Assembly (NCBI GenBank): GCA_014155875.1
Contig: JACEFZ010018149.1
Location: 1 to 64,000, forward strand
Source: Cepaea nemoralis
Taxonomy: Eukaryota > Mollusca > Gastropoda > Stylommatophora > Helicidae
Direction of reading: 5' to 3'
Length of the DNA: 64,000 nt
Positions 22,290 to 31,752 of this stretch are shown piece after piece (the stretch's first letter is position 1; the number at the start of each line of letters is the position of its first letter). The notes beneath the pieces were generated by a model, which saw only the letters and a list, made by a program, of their open reading frames with translations, searched no databases and had not been told where the DNA came from. Position numbers and translations under genes: made by a program.

Positions 22290-23865
22290 CAAGTAGGTGT
22301 GGCTGAGAAATGTTGAACTCTTTTTTGAGAACATCAAGACATGGAGGTGTGTCTGAGAAATGTTGAACTCTGGGTACATAAGACAGGGAGGTGTGGCTGA
22401 GAAATGTTTAACGCTGGGTACATATGACAGGGAGGTATGGCTGAGAAATGTTTAACTCTTTGAGTACATCAAGACAAGGAGGTGTAGCTGAGAAATGTTG
22501 AACTCTTTGAGTACGTCAAGACACGGAGGTGTGGCTAAGAAATGTTTAACTCTGGGTACATAAGACAGGGAGGTGTGGCTGAGAAATGTTGAACTCTTTG
22601 AGTACATCAAGACAGGGAAGTGTGGCTGAGAAATGTTGAACTCTGGATACATAAGACAGGGAGGTGTGGCTGGGAAATGTTGAACTCTGGGTACATAAGA
22701 CAGGGAGGTGTGGCTGAGAAATGTTGAACTCTGGGTACATAATACAGGGAGGAGTGGCTGAGAAATGTTGAACTCTGGGTACATAAGACAGGGAGGTATG
22801 GCTGAGAAGTGTTGAACTCTGGGTACATAAGACAGGGAGGTGTGGCTGAGAAATGTTGAACTCTGGGTACATAAGATAGGGAGGTGTGGCTGAGACGTGT
22901 TGAACTCTGGGTACATAAGACAGGGAGGTGTGGCTGAGAAATGTTGAACTCTGGGTACGTAAGACAGGGAGGTGTGGCTGAGAAATGTTGAACTCTGGGT
23001 ACATAAGACAGGGAGGAGTGGCTGAGAAATGTTGAACTCTGGGTACATAAGACAGGGATGTGTGGCTGAGAAATGTTGAACTTTGGGTACATCCAGACAA
23101 GGAGGTGTGGCTGAGAAATGTTGAACTCTGGGTACATAAGACTGGGAGGTGTGGCTGAGAAATGTTGAACTCTGGGTACATAAGACAGGGAGGTGTGGCT
23201 GAGAAATGTTGAACTCTGGGTACATAAGACAAGGAGGTGTGGCTGAGAAATGTTGAACTCTGGGTACATAAGACAGGGAGGTGTGGCTGAGAAATGTTGA
23301 ACTCTGGGTACGTAAGACAGGGAGGTGTGGCTGAGAAATGTTGAACTCTGGGTACATAAGACAGGGAGGAGTGGCTGAGAAATGTTGAACTCTGGGTACA
23401 TCAAGACAGTTAGGTGTGGCTGAGAAATGTTGAACTTTGGGTACATCCAGACAATGAGGAGTGGCTGAGAAATGTTGAACTCTGGGTACATAAGACTGGG
23501 AGGTGTGGCTGAGAAATGTTGAACTCTGGGTACATCAAGACAGGGAGGTGTGGCTGAGAAATGTTGAACTCTGGGTACATAAGACAAGGAGGTGTGGCTG
23601 AGAAATGTTGAACTCTGGGTACATCAAGACAGGGAGGTGTGGCTGAGAAATGTTGAACTCTGGGTACATCAAGACAGGGATGTGTGGCTGAGAAATGTTG
23701 AACTCTGGGTACATCAAGACAGGGAGGCTTGGCTGAGAAATGTTGAACTCTGGGTACATCAAGACAAAGAGGTGAACTCTGAGTACACTGAGACAGGGAG
23801 GTGTGTCTGAGAAATGTTGAACTCTGGGTACACCGAGACAGGGAGGTGTGACTGAGAAGTGATGG
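22290..23865. repeat. 44/45-bp minisatellite, copy A
   Basis: About 35 units of GAGGTGTGGCTGAGAAATGT + TGAACTCTGGGTACATAAGA + CAGG, starting only about 40 bases after the donor of the exon at 22100-22252. Many units are 44 bp (CATAAGAC) and some 45 bp (CATCAAGAC). Units vary considerably. Long frames repeating MYPEFNISQPHLPVL on the minus strand come from the repeat length and are not genes. Confidence 0.97.
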
Positions 23866-23874
23866 TTTCTGCCT

Positions 23875-24400
23875 CAGGTTGCAATCTTCAGCAACCAGAG
23901 AAGAGTCCCAATACTGGTGGTACCAGTTGCATTCTGGTTATGTATCCGCCTGGCCTTTCCTCGGAAAACTGAGTGTTGGCCAGATCCCCATGTCATTCTC
24001 TGTTGCACCATTTACATTAGGCCATTCTCTATCGCACCATTTACATCAGGTCTTCTCTGTCGCACCATTTACACCAGGTCATTATCTGCTGCACCATTTA
24101 CATCAGGTCATTCTCTGCTGCACCATTTACATCAGGTCATTCTCAGCCGCACTATTTACATCGGGTCATTCTCTGCTGCACCATTTACATCAGGTCATTC
24201 TCAGCCGCACCATTTACATCAGGTCATTCTCAGCTGCACCATTTAATTTAGGACATTCTCAGCTGCACCATTTACATCAGGTCATTCTAAGCTGCAACAT
24301 TTAATTCAGGTCATTCATTCTCAGCCGCACCATTTACATCAGGTCATTCTCAGCCGCACCATTTACATCAGGTCATTTGGATTTATCTGTTCTTCTTCAC
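23875..24400. repeat. LINE 3' fragment and 29-bp minisatellite, copy A
   Basis: 23875-23995 is a second LINE 3' fragment (compare 17560-17760). It runs into about 13 units of GCACCATTTACATCAGGTCA + TTCTCTGTC (29 bp) up to about 24375. The same array is about 86 units long in copy B (57705-60175). Confidence 0.93.
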
Positions 24401-25000
24401 ATGATTCCAAAAATGAATATTTACAAGACCCATTGTCACCTAATATCATACGTTCTCTTGGGTTGTGAGATTAGATTCCTAGCCTTCCCAAATAATGGAG
24501 AAAAACAGAAAGTCCTGTATGCAAAGTGTGAGCGTTAAAAATGCAAAAGAGAATCCACAAGACCACTGCTTTGGCAAAATTATTAAGAAGAAAATCTCCC
24601 TATGGGTAAAAAAAAAGGTCCGTTACCTTGGATGAAATCCGTCTAGAGATAGCAAACCTTACACAAATGCATGCTGAATTTTGACACAGTTGAGTTTGTT
24701 TGCCAGAGAAAGGACTTTCTTATTATACTACTTTCAGGTTTTCTCAGTGCGCTTTCTAGTCTAGCGTCGGCGTCTTTTCCTCACCTCTTGATTGGCTGAA
24801 ATCGGTCTAGTCCTCTCACTAAGCTCCACATTGTTGATCCTGTCATACTGTTTTAGTCCTATACTGTGCAGGCATTGGTTAGTTCATATTTGTGATTTAT
24901 TAGTGATTGTTTGAGTCATTGTCCGTGTTCCTGATCCTTACAGTAGTGCTAATTTAACTTACAGTTAAATATTTTTAAGCGTGGCACTAGTTGTAATTTT
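24400..25000. other. Duplicated non-coding spacer, copy A
   Basis: No gene visible. It is collinear with 60600-61215 in the second copy with a few indels. Confidence 0.6.
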
Positions 25001-25572
25001 TGTTTGACTTCCTAGAAGTTCTAAGTGATATGAAAACTCCTTAAGCTGACATCTCCATCTGTCCCCCCATCTTTGTCAATATTTCTACCTAACTAGGTGT
25101 GTAATAGAATTGCTAGTGATATGAAAACTCCTTGTGTTAACATCTCCATCTGTGTCAATATTTCTACCTAACTAGATGTATAATAGAATTGCTAGTGATA
25201 TGAAAACTCCTAGTGTTAGCATCTCCATCTGTGTCAATATTTCTACCTAACTAGGTGTGTAATAGAATTGCTAAAGATATGAAAACTCCTTGTGTTAACA
25301 TCTCCATCTGTCCCTCCATCTGTGTCAATATTTCTACCTAACTAGGTGTGTAATAGAATTGCTAGTGATATGAAAACTCCTTGTGTTAACATCTCCATCT
25401 GTCCCCCCATCTGTGTCAATATTTCTACCTAACTAGGTGTGTAATAGAATTGCTAGTGATATGAAAACTCCTTGTGTTAACATCTCCATCTGTGTCAATA
25501 TTTCTACCTAACTAGGTGTGTAATAGAATTGCTAGTGATATGAAAACACCTTGTGTTAACATCTCCATCTCC

Positions 25573-25616
25573 ATGACCGCCAACGCTTACCGCCATGGCA
25601 CATGATGGATGGATGG
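25573..25616 (+). mobile_element. 44-base LINE 3' tip inside the satellite
   Basis: The sequence CCATGACCGCCAACGCTTAC ... (ATGG)n is the extreme 3' end of the LINE at 26153-27126. It is joined to the satellite at the same position, directly before GTGATATGAAAAC. Confidence 0.85.
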
Positions 25617-26152
25617 AGTGATATGAAAACACATTGTGTTAACATCTCCATCTGTGTCAATATTTCTACCTAGAATTGCTAGTGATATGAAAACACCTTG
25701 TGTTAACATCTCCATCTGTGTCAATATTTCTGCCTAACTAGGTGTGTAATAGAATTGCTTGTGATATGAAAACTCCTTGTGTTAACATCTCCATCTGTGT
25801 CAATACTTCTACCTAACTAGGTGTATAATAGAATTTACTAGTGATGTGAAAACTCCTTATGTTAACATCTCCATCTGTCCCCCTATCTGTGTCAATATTT
25901 CTACCTAACTAGGTGTATAATAGAATTGCTAGTGATATGAAAACTCCTTGTGTTAACATCTCCATCTGTGTCAATATTTCTACCTAACTAGGTGTATAAT
26001 AGAATTGCTAGTGGTATGAAAACTCCTTGTGTTAACATCTCCATCTGTGTCAATATTTCTACCTAACTAGGTGTGTAATAGAATTGCTAGTGATATGAAA
26101 ACACCTTGTGTTAACATCTCCATCTGTGTCAATATTTCTACCTAACTAGGTG

Positions 26153-27126
26153 TGGAAACAACAAGCTGCCATAAGAGTTGATAATGAAGTAAGCCAATAT
26201 CAGCCTATTAAAAGGGGTGTGAGACAGGAATGTGTAATGTCTCCAGATCTGTTTTCCCTGTACAGTGAAAGTATTTTCAGAAATTTTGAAGATATGGAAG
26301 GAATCAACATTGGGGGACGATGCATCAATAACATTAGATATGCAGATGATACAGTCTTGATTGCAGACAATGAACAGGACCTGCAAAATTTAGTAGATGC
26401 GATTGTTACACACAGTGAACAACTAGGGTTAGAATTAAATTTTAAAAAGACACAGATTATGGTCGTCACTAGGAAGGACGAAATACCTCAATGTAATATA
26501 CAGGTAAATGGGAGTATTCTTCAACAAGTGAGCAGGTACAATTATCTCGGAACAGTAATAACATCTGATGGGAGATGCCTTGAAGAGATTAGAACAAGAA
26601 TCGCCATGGCAAAAGTAGCCTTTAGCAAGATGAAAAACATATTGACCAATAAAAAGATGTCAATTGAAACGAGAAAAAGAGTGTTGAGATGCTACATTGA
26701 ACCTGTACTTTTATATGGATGTGAAGCGTGGACAATGAGCTGTCAGGCTGAAAAACATCTGATGGCTGTAGAGATGTGGTTTCTGAGGAAAATGCAAAGA
26801 ATACCATGGACAGCCAGAAAGACCAATGAACAAGTCCTTCAAGAAACAAATGAAGATCGTAAATTGATTAGAGAAATTAGACGTAGACAGTCAAAATTTT
26901 TTGGGCATGTTATGAGAAGAAATGGATTGGAGAATTTGGTGACAACTGGTAAGATCGAGGGGAACAGACCAAGGGGAAGACCTAGAAGCAAGTACCTGGA
27001 TGGCTTGGCCTTGTGGCATGGTCGAGACAGAAACACGGAGCTGATCCACGACTCTGGTGATCGAGTGAGATGGCAGAACATGACCGCCCACACATACCGG
27101 CATGGCACATGATGGATGGATGGAGT
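26153..27126 (+). mobile_element. 5'-truncated LINE (RT C-terminal half)
   Basis: An open frame at 26150-27112 encodes the back half of a reverse transcriptase: VRQECVMSPDLFSLYSE, the catalytic RYADDTVLIAD, NYLGTVITSDGRCLEEIRTR, LLYGCEAWTM and a C-terminal RRRQSKFFGHVMRRNGLENL. It stops at YRHGT and is followed by (ATGG)n. The first half of RT and the endonuclease are missing. The same family occurs at 48090-49351, and scraps lie at 25573, 46400-46470 and 50170-50350. The RT piece has no internal stop, so this insertion is fairly young. The clade is not certain. Confidence 0.9.
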
Positions 27127-27354
27127 GATATGAAAACACCTTGTGTTAACATCTCCATCTGTGTCAATATTTCTACCTAACTAGGTGTATAATAGAATTT
27201 ACTAGTGATATGAAAACACCTTGTGTTAACATCTCCATCTGTGTCAATATTTCTACCTAACTAGGTGTATAATAGAATTTACTAGTGATATGACAACTCC
27301 TTGTGGTGACATCTCCATCTGTGTCAATACTTCTACCTAACTAGGTATGTAATA

Positions 27355-27553
27355 GGAGCAGTGTGGTTGAATATGCTTGCCATTAAACAGTGGCAGACAG
27401 CCGGATAGCGGGTTCAACTCCTACACCAGGTTAGTTTGCTTTCAACATTGACTTCTAATTTAGAAATCAATGACAAACTACTAACTGCACACTTGCCTGG
27501 TACATCACCCTGGGGTTGGGTTGATTGCAGCATCCTGCAAAAGACATGCAGGG
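27355..27553 (+). mobile_element. tRNA-derived SINE-like unit, copy A (Polinton target)
   Basis: About 72 bases resemble a tRNA gene: an A-box-like TGGTTGAATATG near the start and a B-box-like GGGTTCAACTCC at 27409-27420, ending CACCA. A non-tRNA body follows. The same unit is at 61936-62126. The Polinton is inserted in the G-rich end of this copy. Confidence 0.5.
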
Positions 27554-27559
27554 GAGGGG

Positions 27560-27849
27560 AGTAGTATAGTATGTGCATTATCACCCCTAAATGGGGAGTG
27601 GGGATGGGGATTGTGGGGAGTATTTTGTTATATAGCTCTATGTGACGTCATCGCACTCCCTCTGAAATCGACTCCGCATTCTAAATGGGGAGTCAAAGGG
27701 GTATAACTCATATTTGGTCTTATTGCATCCCTTTAAAAGCCGGTGCGGGTGGCGGCCGGCGTAGTCAAGGGCGACCGGGCGTGCGCACGCGTGCGTGTGC
27801 GTGATCGGGTACATGGTGCGCGGGCGGTCGGTGTTCGAATCCAATAAAA
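27560..27849 (+). repeat. Polinton left terminal inverted repeat
   Basis: About 290 bases matching the inverse of 46131-46388. The outer 170 and inner 55 bases match well. The middle part, rich in GTGCG, differs in length. It contains CCCTTTAAAAGCCGG (TATA-like, about 27730-27744) and GTGTTCGAATCC (about 27830), which resembles a pol III B box. Confidence 0.95.
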
Positions 27850-27885
27850 TGTGTGCCGTCACTGGGTAGGTGTTTATTACTAGTC

Positions 27886-28500
27886 ATGGATCCGAGGTGG
27901 AAATATCCTTTTACGGCTTTGATTGCGGGGCCAACGGGGAGTGGAAAATCCGTCTTTGTGCAAAAGTTCCTGACCCATCTTTCAGACATGATCGAACCTT
28001 TGTCAGAGGAAGTTATATGGTGCTACGGAGAATGGCAACCTCTGTATGAGACTATGAAGGGTGTCGAGTTTAACGAAGGTCTACCGGATATGGAAAAATG
28101 GACAGGAGATAGACGTCGACTAGTGGTGATAAATGATCTAATGTCCGAAATAGATGAAAGAGTGACAATACTATTTACTAAGGGTAGTCACCATCGCAAC
28201 CCAAGCGTTATGTATATAGTCCAGAACCTCTTTGGTAAGAATAAAGAACACAGAACCATCAGCTTGAATTCGCATTACCTAGTGGTATTTAAGAACCCTC
28301 GAGACGGATCGCAGATTATCAATCTGGCCAAACAGATGTACCCCAGTCGCGTGTCATATGTCCAAGAGAGTTTTAAGGACGCGACAGCGGCTCTACACGG
28401 TTATTTGCTCTTTGACCTTCGACAGGAAACACCAGATCAGCTCCGTTTACGAAGCAATATTTTCCCCGATCAGCGTCAAGTCGTCTACGTACCCAAATAG
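27886..28500 (+). CDS. Polinton FtsK/HerA-type packaging ATPase
   Basis: 204 codons from the ATG at 27886. I prefer this start to an upstream ATG at 27853 because it gives the usual short MDPRWKYPF leader. Walker A is GPTGSGKS at about residues 17-24. The Walker B-like strand is RLVVINDLM, followed by an arginine-bearing TKGSHHRNPSV segment. The family pumps the genome into the capsid of adenovirus-like and nucleocytoplasmic viruses; in Polintons it is one of the core genes. It is the first gene after the left inverted repeat and is followed one base later by the next ATG (28502). It is intact. Confidence 0.93.
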   Translation: MDPRWKYPFTALIAGPTGSGKSVFVQKFLTHLSDMIEPLSEEVIWCYGEWQPLYETMKGVEFNEGLPDMEKWTGDRRRLVVINDLMSEIDERVTILFTKGSHHRNPSVMYIVQNLFGKNKEHRTISLNSHYLVVFKNPRDGSQIINLAKQMYPSRVSYVQESFKDATAALHGYLLFDLRQETPDQLRLRSNIFPDQRQVVYVPK

Positions 28501-28501
28501 T

Positions 28502-28825
28502 ATGACCAACCGGGTGAAACGTCACGGGGCCATGCTGCGATTCTTGGGTGAAGCGAAACCAGCTGCCATAAAAGCCGTAATTAAAACAGTGTCCCCGGAC
28601 CTCGTCCAATCAATTTGTGAATGCTGTCACAATGTATTAAAAGGTAATGTTCCACTGACACCGGCTCAGAAGAGGCGACTGCAGCGGCACAAAAACAGGC
28701 TGAGAGCGCTCACGGGTAAGAAACTGTCTATCAAGAAACGGAAACAAATCTTGCAACAAGGTGGATTCATAGGTGCTTTATTAGGTCCCATTCTTAACGT
28801 GTTGAAAGGCGTCGTGGGTTTGTAA
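28502..28825 (+). CDS. Polinton small basic/hydrophobic protein
   Basis: 107 codons. The first 75 residues are rich in Lys/Arg (LTPAQKRRLQRHKNRLRALT). The C-terminus is a glycine/leucine hydrophobic patch, GGFIGALLGPILNVL. This conserved pairing is familiar from unnamed proteins of animal Polintons. The charge plus membrane-active tail suggests a virion core or membrane-lytic role, but that is inference. It starts one base after the ATPase stop, and its stop overlaps the next start as TAATG (28823-28827). It is intact. Confidence 0.8.
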   Translation: MTNRVKRHGAMLRFLGEAKPAAIKAVIKTVSPDLVQSICECCHNVLKGNVPLTPAQKRRLQRHKNRLRALTGKKLSIKKRKQILQQGGFIGALLGPILNVLKGVVGL

Positions 28826-29268
28826 TGAAGAAAATGATCTTGATCGACCCCCGGCTGCTGGAAAAACCCTATGTACCACCTGACACACTAACCGATAACT
28901 TGCGTGACCTGGACCAGCAAATGCAACAAGTCCTGGAAACCGAAGATCTACCACCACGGGAAAAAGCCCGAGTGTAATAGCAAACCTTGCAGCGTTATCT
29001 GAATCGACTCGATCAGTACAGACATAAGTCCTTAGGCACAGTGGATATCAAGGAACTGCCACTGATACAAAAACCCGAAGTCAGTGTTTTACCGGCATCA
29101 GTAGTCGAGACACCCGCTCAGCCAACACCCATTCAACGACTAAAAGTCAAGTTGTCAAGTCCACACCACCGTACAGACTTAGGCGAAGTAAGAAGAAGAG
29201 TAGGATACCCACGCCCAAGTGGAAAAAATTGCCGCGCAATTAAGAAAGTATTACTACGACTCAAATAA
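28825..29268 (+). pseudogene. Polinton PX-like protein split by a double stop
   Basis: It starts at the ATG overlapping the previous stop (MKKMILIDPRLLEKPYVPP). It runs 50 codons to two consecutive stops, TAA TAG at 28975-28980. It continues in the same frame (QTLQRYLNRLDQYRHKSLG) for about 96 codons to 29268. Other animal Polintons, from memory, have the two halves as one protein of roughly 150-200 residues with DPRLL near the start. The second half is Pro/Arg-rich. A coding role for the fragments, or readthrough, cannot be excluded. Function unknown; a structural protein is likely from context. Confidence 0.75.
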
Positions 29269-30276
29269 ACCCGGAGCCTATGGTGGGGCCACCGCCTTAA
29301 AAAGGCAAAGTCAACTGAACGCTAAAAAGATAGAGGCTTGGCTACGGCATCAAGATACATATACTTTACATAAACCGATCCGTCGTCGTTTCCAGAGACG
29401 CCAAACCATAACCGGTGTTATAAATCAGCAGTTTCAAGCCGACTTAATAGATATGAGACAATTACAAAGATACAATGATGGGATATCGTACCTAGTGACG
29501 TGTCTCGACGTGTTTAGTAAATATGCTTGGGCCATCCCGATCCAGAAGAAGACGGGGAAAGAGTTAGTGGAGGTCGTGGGTAAAATTTTTGCCGATAGAC
29601 AACCGTTAAATTTTCAGACTGACAAAGGGTCAGAATTTGTCAACCGGACCTTCTTAACATTTCTGAAAGACCGAGGTGTGCATTTCTTTACGACCGAGAA
29701 CGAAGACGTTAAAGCCGCCATAGTGAAAAGATTCAATCGAACCCTCAAAGAAAAAATGTGGCGGTATTTCACCAAGACCAACACACTTCGCTACGTAGAC
29801 GTGATAGATAAGCTGATCCGCAACTACAACTTTTCGTATCACAGAAGTATTCACATGGCGCCCATGCAAGTCAACTACAGCAATCAAGAAGAGGTGTGGA
29901 ATAATATGTACCAGAAAACAGCCGCATCAAGGAAAGTTCATTTTACAGCCGGTGATCGGGTCAGGTTGGCTAAATCCAAACAACCTTTTAAAAAAGGGTA
30001 TACGCCCTCGTGGACAGAAGAACTTTTTACCGTCAGTCGTATAAACCAGACCAGTCCAGTGACATATGTGATTAAAGACTATTCGGGGAGGAACTAAGAG
30101 GCTCATTCTACCGTGAAGAGCTTCAAGCAGTTGGAGATAAGCAAGTGTATCGGGTCGAAACAGTCTTACAAGAAAGGCCCAGGAGAGGTGGTGGTAAAGA
30201 GTATTTAGTGAAATGGTTCGGGTATAATTCGTCATTCAACAGTTGGGTCTCAGACCTAACCAGATACCGAGACTGA
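29219..30276 (+). pseudogene. Polinton integrase with chromodomain, frameshifted
   Basis: The main frame (29219-30097) starts at GTG, where an ATG may have been lost; an in-frame stop lies at 29201. An N-terminal helical domain (YYYDSNKPGAYGGATALK) precedes an RVE-type catalytic core with QADLIDM (first Asp), QTDKGSEF (second Asp) and ENEDVKAAIVKRFN, where the catalytic Glu is expected. The SH3-like part contains AGDRVRLAKSKQPFKKGY. The frame ends at 30097, but moving by one base near 30085 reopens a chromodomain ending EYLVKWFGYNSSFNSWV and a stop at 30274-30276. The enzyme would join element ends to the host with 6-bp spacing, which matches the observed duplication. Confidence 0.92.
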
Positions 30277-30539
30277 TGGAAGAAACTAACGGGGAGACTA
30301 CGGTATTGAACCCACAAATTAACTCACCCAATGAAAGAACCTCGTTCTGGTGGATGTTTGGAGAGCGAATACCGCGGCTAGAGATTGTCTTCTTCTGTCA
30401 GATGGTAGTTATATACACCATCATTGGCGTTTCATTATTCAATCTGTCTCGAGGCAGCGTCGACGCACCCGAGGGCAAGTTGTGGATCGCACTTCTAAGC
30501 AGTTGTCTGGGGTACATGTTACCTAATCCTAAATTATGA
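30276..30539 (+). CDS. Polinton small two-span membrane protein
   Basis: 87 codons. The ATG overlaps the stop of the chromodomain frame as TGATG (30274-30278). Two hydrophobic segments are present: residues about 40-57 (IVFFCQMVVIYTIIGVSL) and about 70-82 (LWIALLSSCLGYML). The ending LPNPKL is characteristic of a recurrent small protein of animal Polintons. Role unknown; membrane location is inferred. Its last codons overlap the next start as ATGA (30536-30539). It is intact. Confidence 0.8.
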   Translation: MEETNGETTVLNPQINSPNERTSFWWMFGERIPRLEIVFFCQMVVIYTIIGVSLFNLSRGSVDAPEGKLWIALLSSCLGYMLPNPKL

Positions 30540-31297
30540 GTTTCTACGTGACATTACCAAGCAATGCTTCGCCGAATATGTTTCCCAATAATACTCCAGG
30601 TCACTATTTCGTCAAGTTACAGCAGACTATTGAGGTGAGTCAACATTACGAAGTGGGTCTGGCCAAAATTCAATTTCCCAACTACTACTGCAATGTGCTA
30701 GAGCATGAAGTGTGGATAAGATACGCCTCACCAACCAGAGGACATTCCAGAAAACTGTGTCCTTCAGGTCTATACAGCTCACCAGAAGTGTTTATAGTGG
30801 AGCTGAATCGACTAATGAAAGAGTCAGAGGTCGATGATCAGACGCGAGTCAGATTCTATTTCGACAAGGTTTCAAAGAAAGTCATCGTGAAAATATTCGA
30901 AGTGGGGGCCGTGGCTATATTTAGCGAAAAGTTGAAAGATATATTAGGGCTTCACTCCTCGAAGATATCACATGCCAACCCATTAATGGAAGGCCAAGTG
31001 GCGGTTGATCTGAATAACGACCTGCAAAATATCTACGTCTACTGCGATCTCATAGCGGCTAGACCAGTCGGAGACGCCATGGTCCCACTACTAAGGATGG
31101 TGCCTATCATGAATCAGCTCTCGGCCTCAGTGTTTCGCGCCTACGACACACCTCACTATGTACCATTGAGTTGGTACTCCTTCGACACGGTGGAAATCCT
31201 TTTAACCACTGATACGGGCACAAAGATTTCATTCACTACCGGAACTTCAGTGCTGACGCTACATTTTCGCACTCGGAAACATTCAGACCTAGAATAA
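30536..31297 (+). CDS. Polinton minor capsid (penton-like, single jelly-roll) protein
   Basis: 253 codons from MSFYVTLPSNASPNMFPNNT. The start, a TPGHYFVKLQ strand pair, the VGLAKIQFPNYY segment and the C-terminal block (ARPVGDAMVPLLRMVP; YDTPHYVPLSWYSFDTVEI; SVLTLHFR) match the pattern I know for Polinton minor capsid proteins. These form the vertex pentamers in the adenovirus-like capsid model. The stop overlaps the next ATG as TAATG (31295-31299). No break is visible. Confidence 0.87.
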   Translation: MSFYVTLPSNASPNMFPNNTPGHYFVKLQQTIEVSQHYEVGLAKIQFPNYYCNVLEHEVWIRYASPTRGHSRKLCPSGLYSSPEVFIVELNRLMKESEVDDQTRVRFYFDKVSKKVIVKIFEVGAVAIFSEKLKDILGLHSSKISHANPLMEGQVAVDLNNDLQNIYVYCDLIAARPVGDAMVPLLRMVPIMNQLSASVFRAYDTPHYVPLSWYSFDTVEILLTTDTGTKISFTTGTSVLTLHFRTRKHSDLE

Positions 31298-31752
31298 TGG
31301 TGAAATATGTGGCATTACGGCGAAATCCCAGACTGTACGAAGACTTTTACTGTAATCAAGGTGGACATGGTATGCCGGTGTTTGTGGGTGGTTGGAGTCA
31401 GAGAGGTCGTGGTATCGGTAGTTTCTTCAGTGGACTTGGTCGCACGATTCTACCCTGGTTAAAGACCGGTGGTAAGGCCTTACTCAGAGAAAGTGTTGGT
31501 ACGGGTCTGCGAGTGGCCCAAGATGCTTTAGCTGGCAGGAACGTTGGAGAATCCTTTAAAGAGCATGCCAAACAAGCCGGTATGCGTCTACTGCAAGGAG
31601 CGGTCGATCACGTTAGCCAATCAAGTAGTGGTATTAGAAGAAAGAGACGACCAGCGCCACCCGGAGATCACAGTAAATGTATAAAACTGACCCCCGCACC
31701 CCATCGAGTTCATAAGAAGAAGAAGCCACAGCACTCGGATATATTCGCATAA
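31297..31752 (+). CDS. Polinton glycine-rich basic virion-type protein
   Basis: 151 codons. It has an N-terminal Tyr/Asn segment, a Gly-rich amphipathic part (GRGIGSFFSGLGRTILPWLK; GKALLRESVGTGLRVAQDAL) and a very basic C-terminus with two Lys/Arg clusters (IRRKRRP, HKKKKP). A protein of this make-up lies next to the capsid genes in many Polintons and resembles adenovirus core or membrane-active proteins in composition. Homology is not claimed. It starts within the penton stop and ends within the MCP start, both TAATG. It is intact. Confidence 0.78.
   Translation: MVKYVALRRNPRLYEDFYCNQGGHGMPVFVGGWSQRGRGIGSFFSGLGRTILPWLKTGGKALLRESVGTGLRVAQDALAGRNVGESFKEHAKQAGMRLLQGAVDHVSQSSSGIRRKRRPAPPGDHSKCIKLTPAPHRVHKKKKPQHSDIFA

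Larger units (their letters stand above)
25010..27350. repeat. 79-bp satellite, copy A, with LINE pieces embedded
   Basis: Units of about 79 bp (GCTAGTGATATGAAAACTCC ... TAACTAGGTGTGTAATAGAA). Some have a 12-base insert of the CTGTCCCCCCAT type. They run from about 25020 to 26152 and resume at 27127-27350. The corresponding array in copy B is 61215-61930. Confidence 0.95.

Noticed and set aside
22452..23587. Minus-strand frames of 228-326 codons repeating MYPEFNISQPHLPVL
   Set aside because: They are by-products of a 44/45-bp minisatellite. Frames switch with unit length, and opposite-strand frames are equally open in copy B.
28358..28501. Extended start for the small basic protein overlapping the ATPase
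   Set aside because: The ATG at 28502, one base after the ATPase stop, gives the protein its expected N-terminus. The upstream part is ATPase in another frame.
29654..30317. Minus-strand frames opposite integrase and chromodomain
   Set aside because: They are shadows of the integrase coding strand with no domain of their own.
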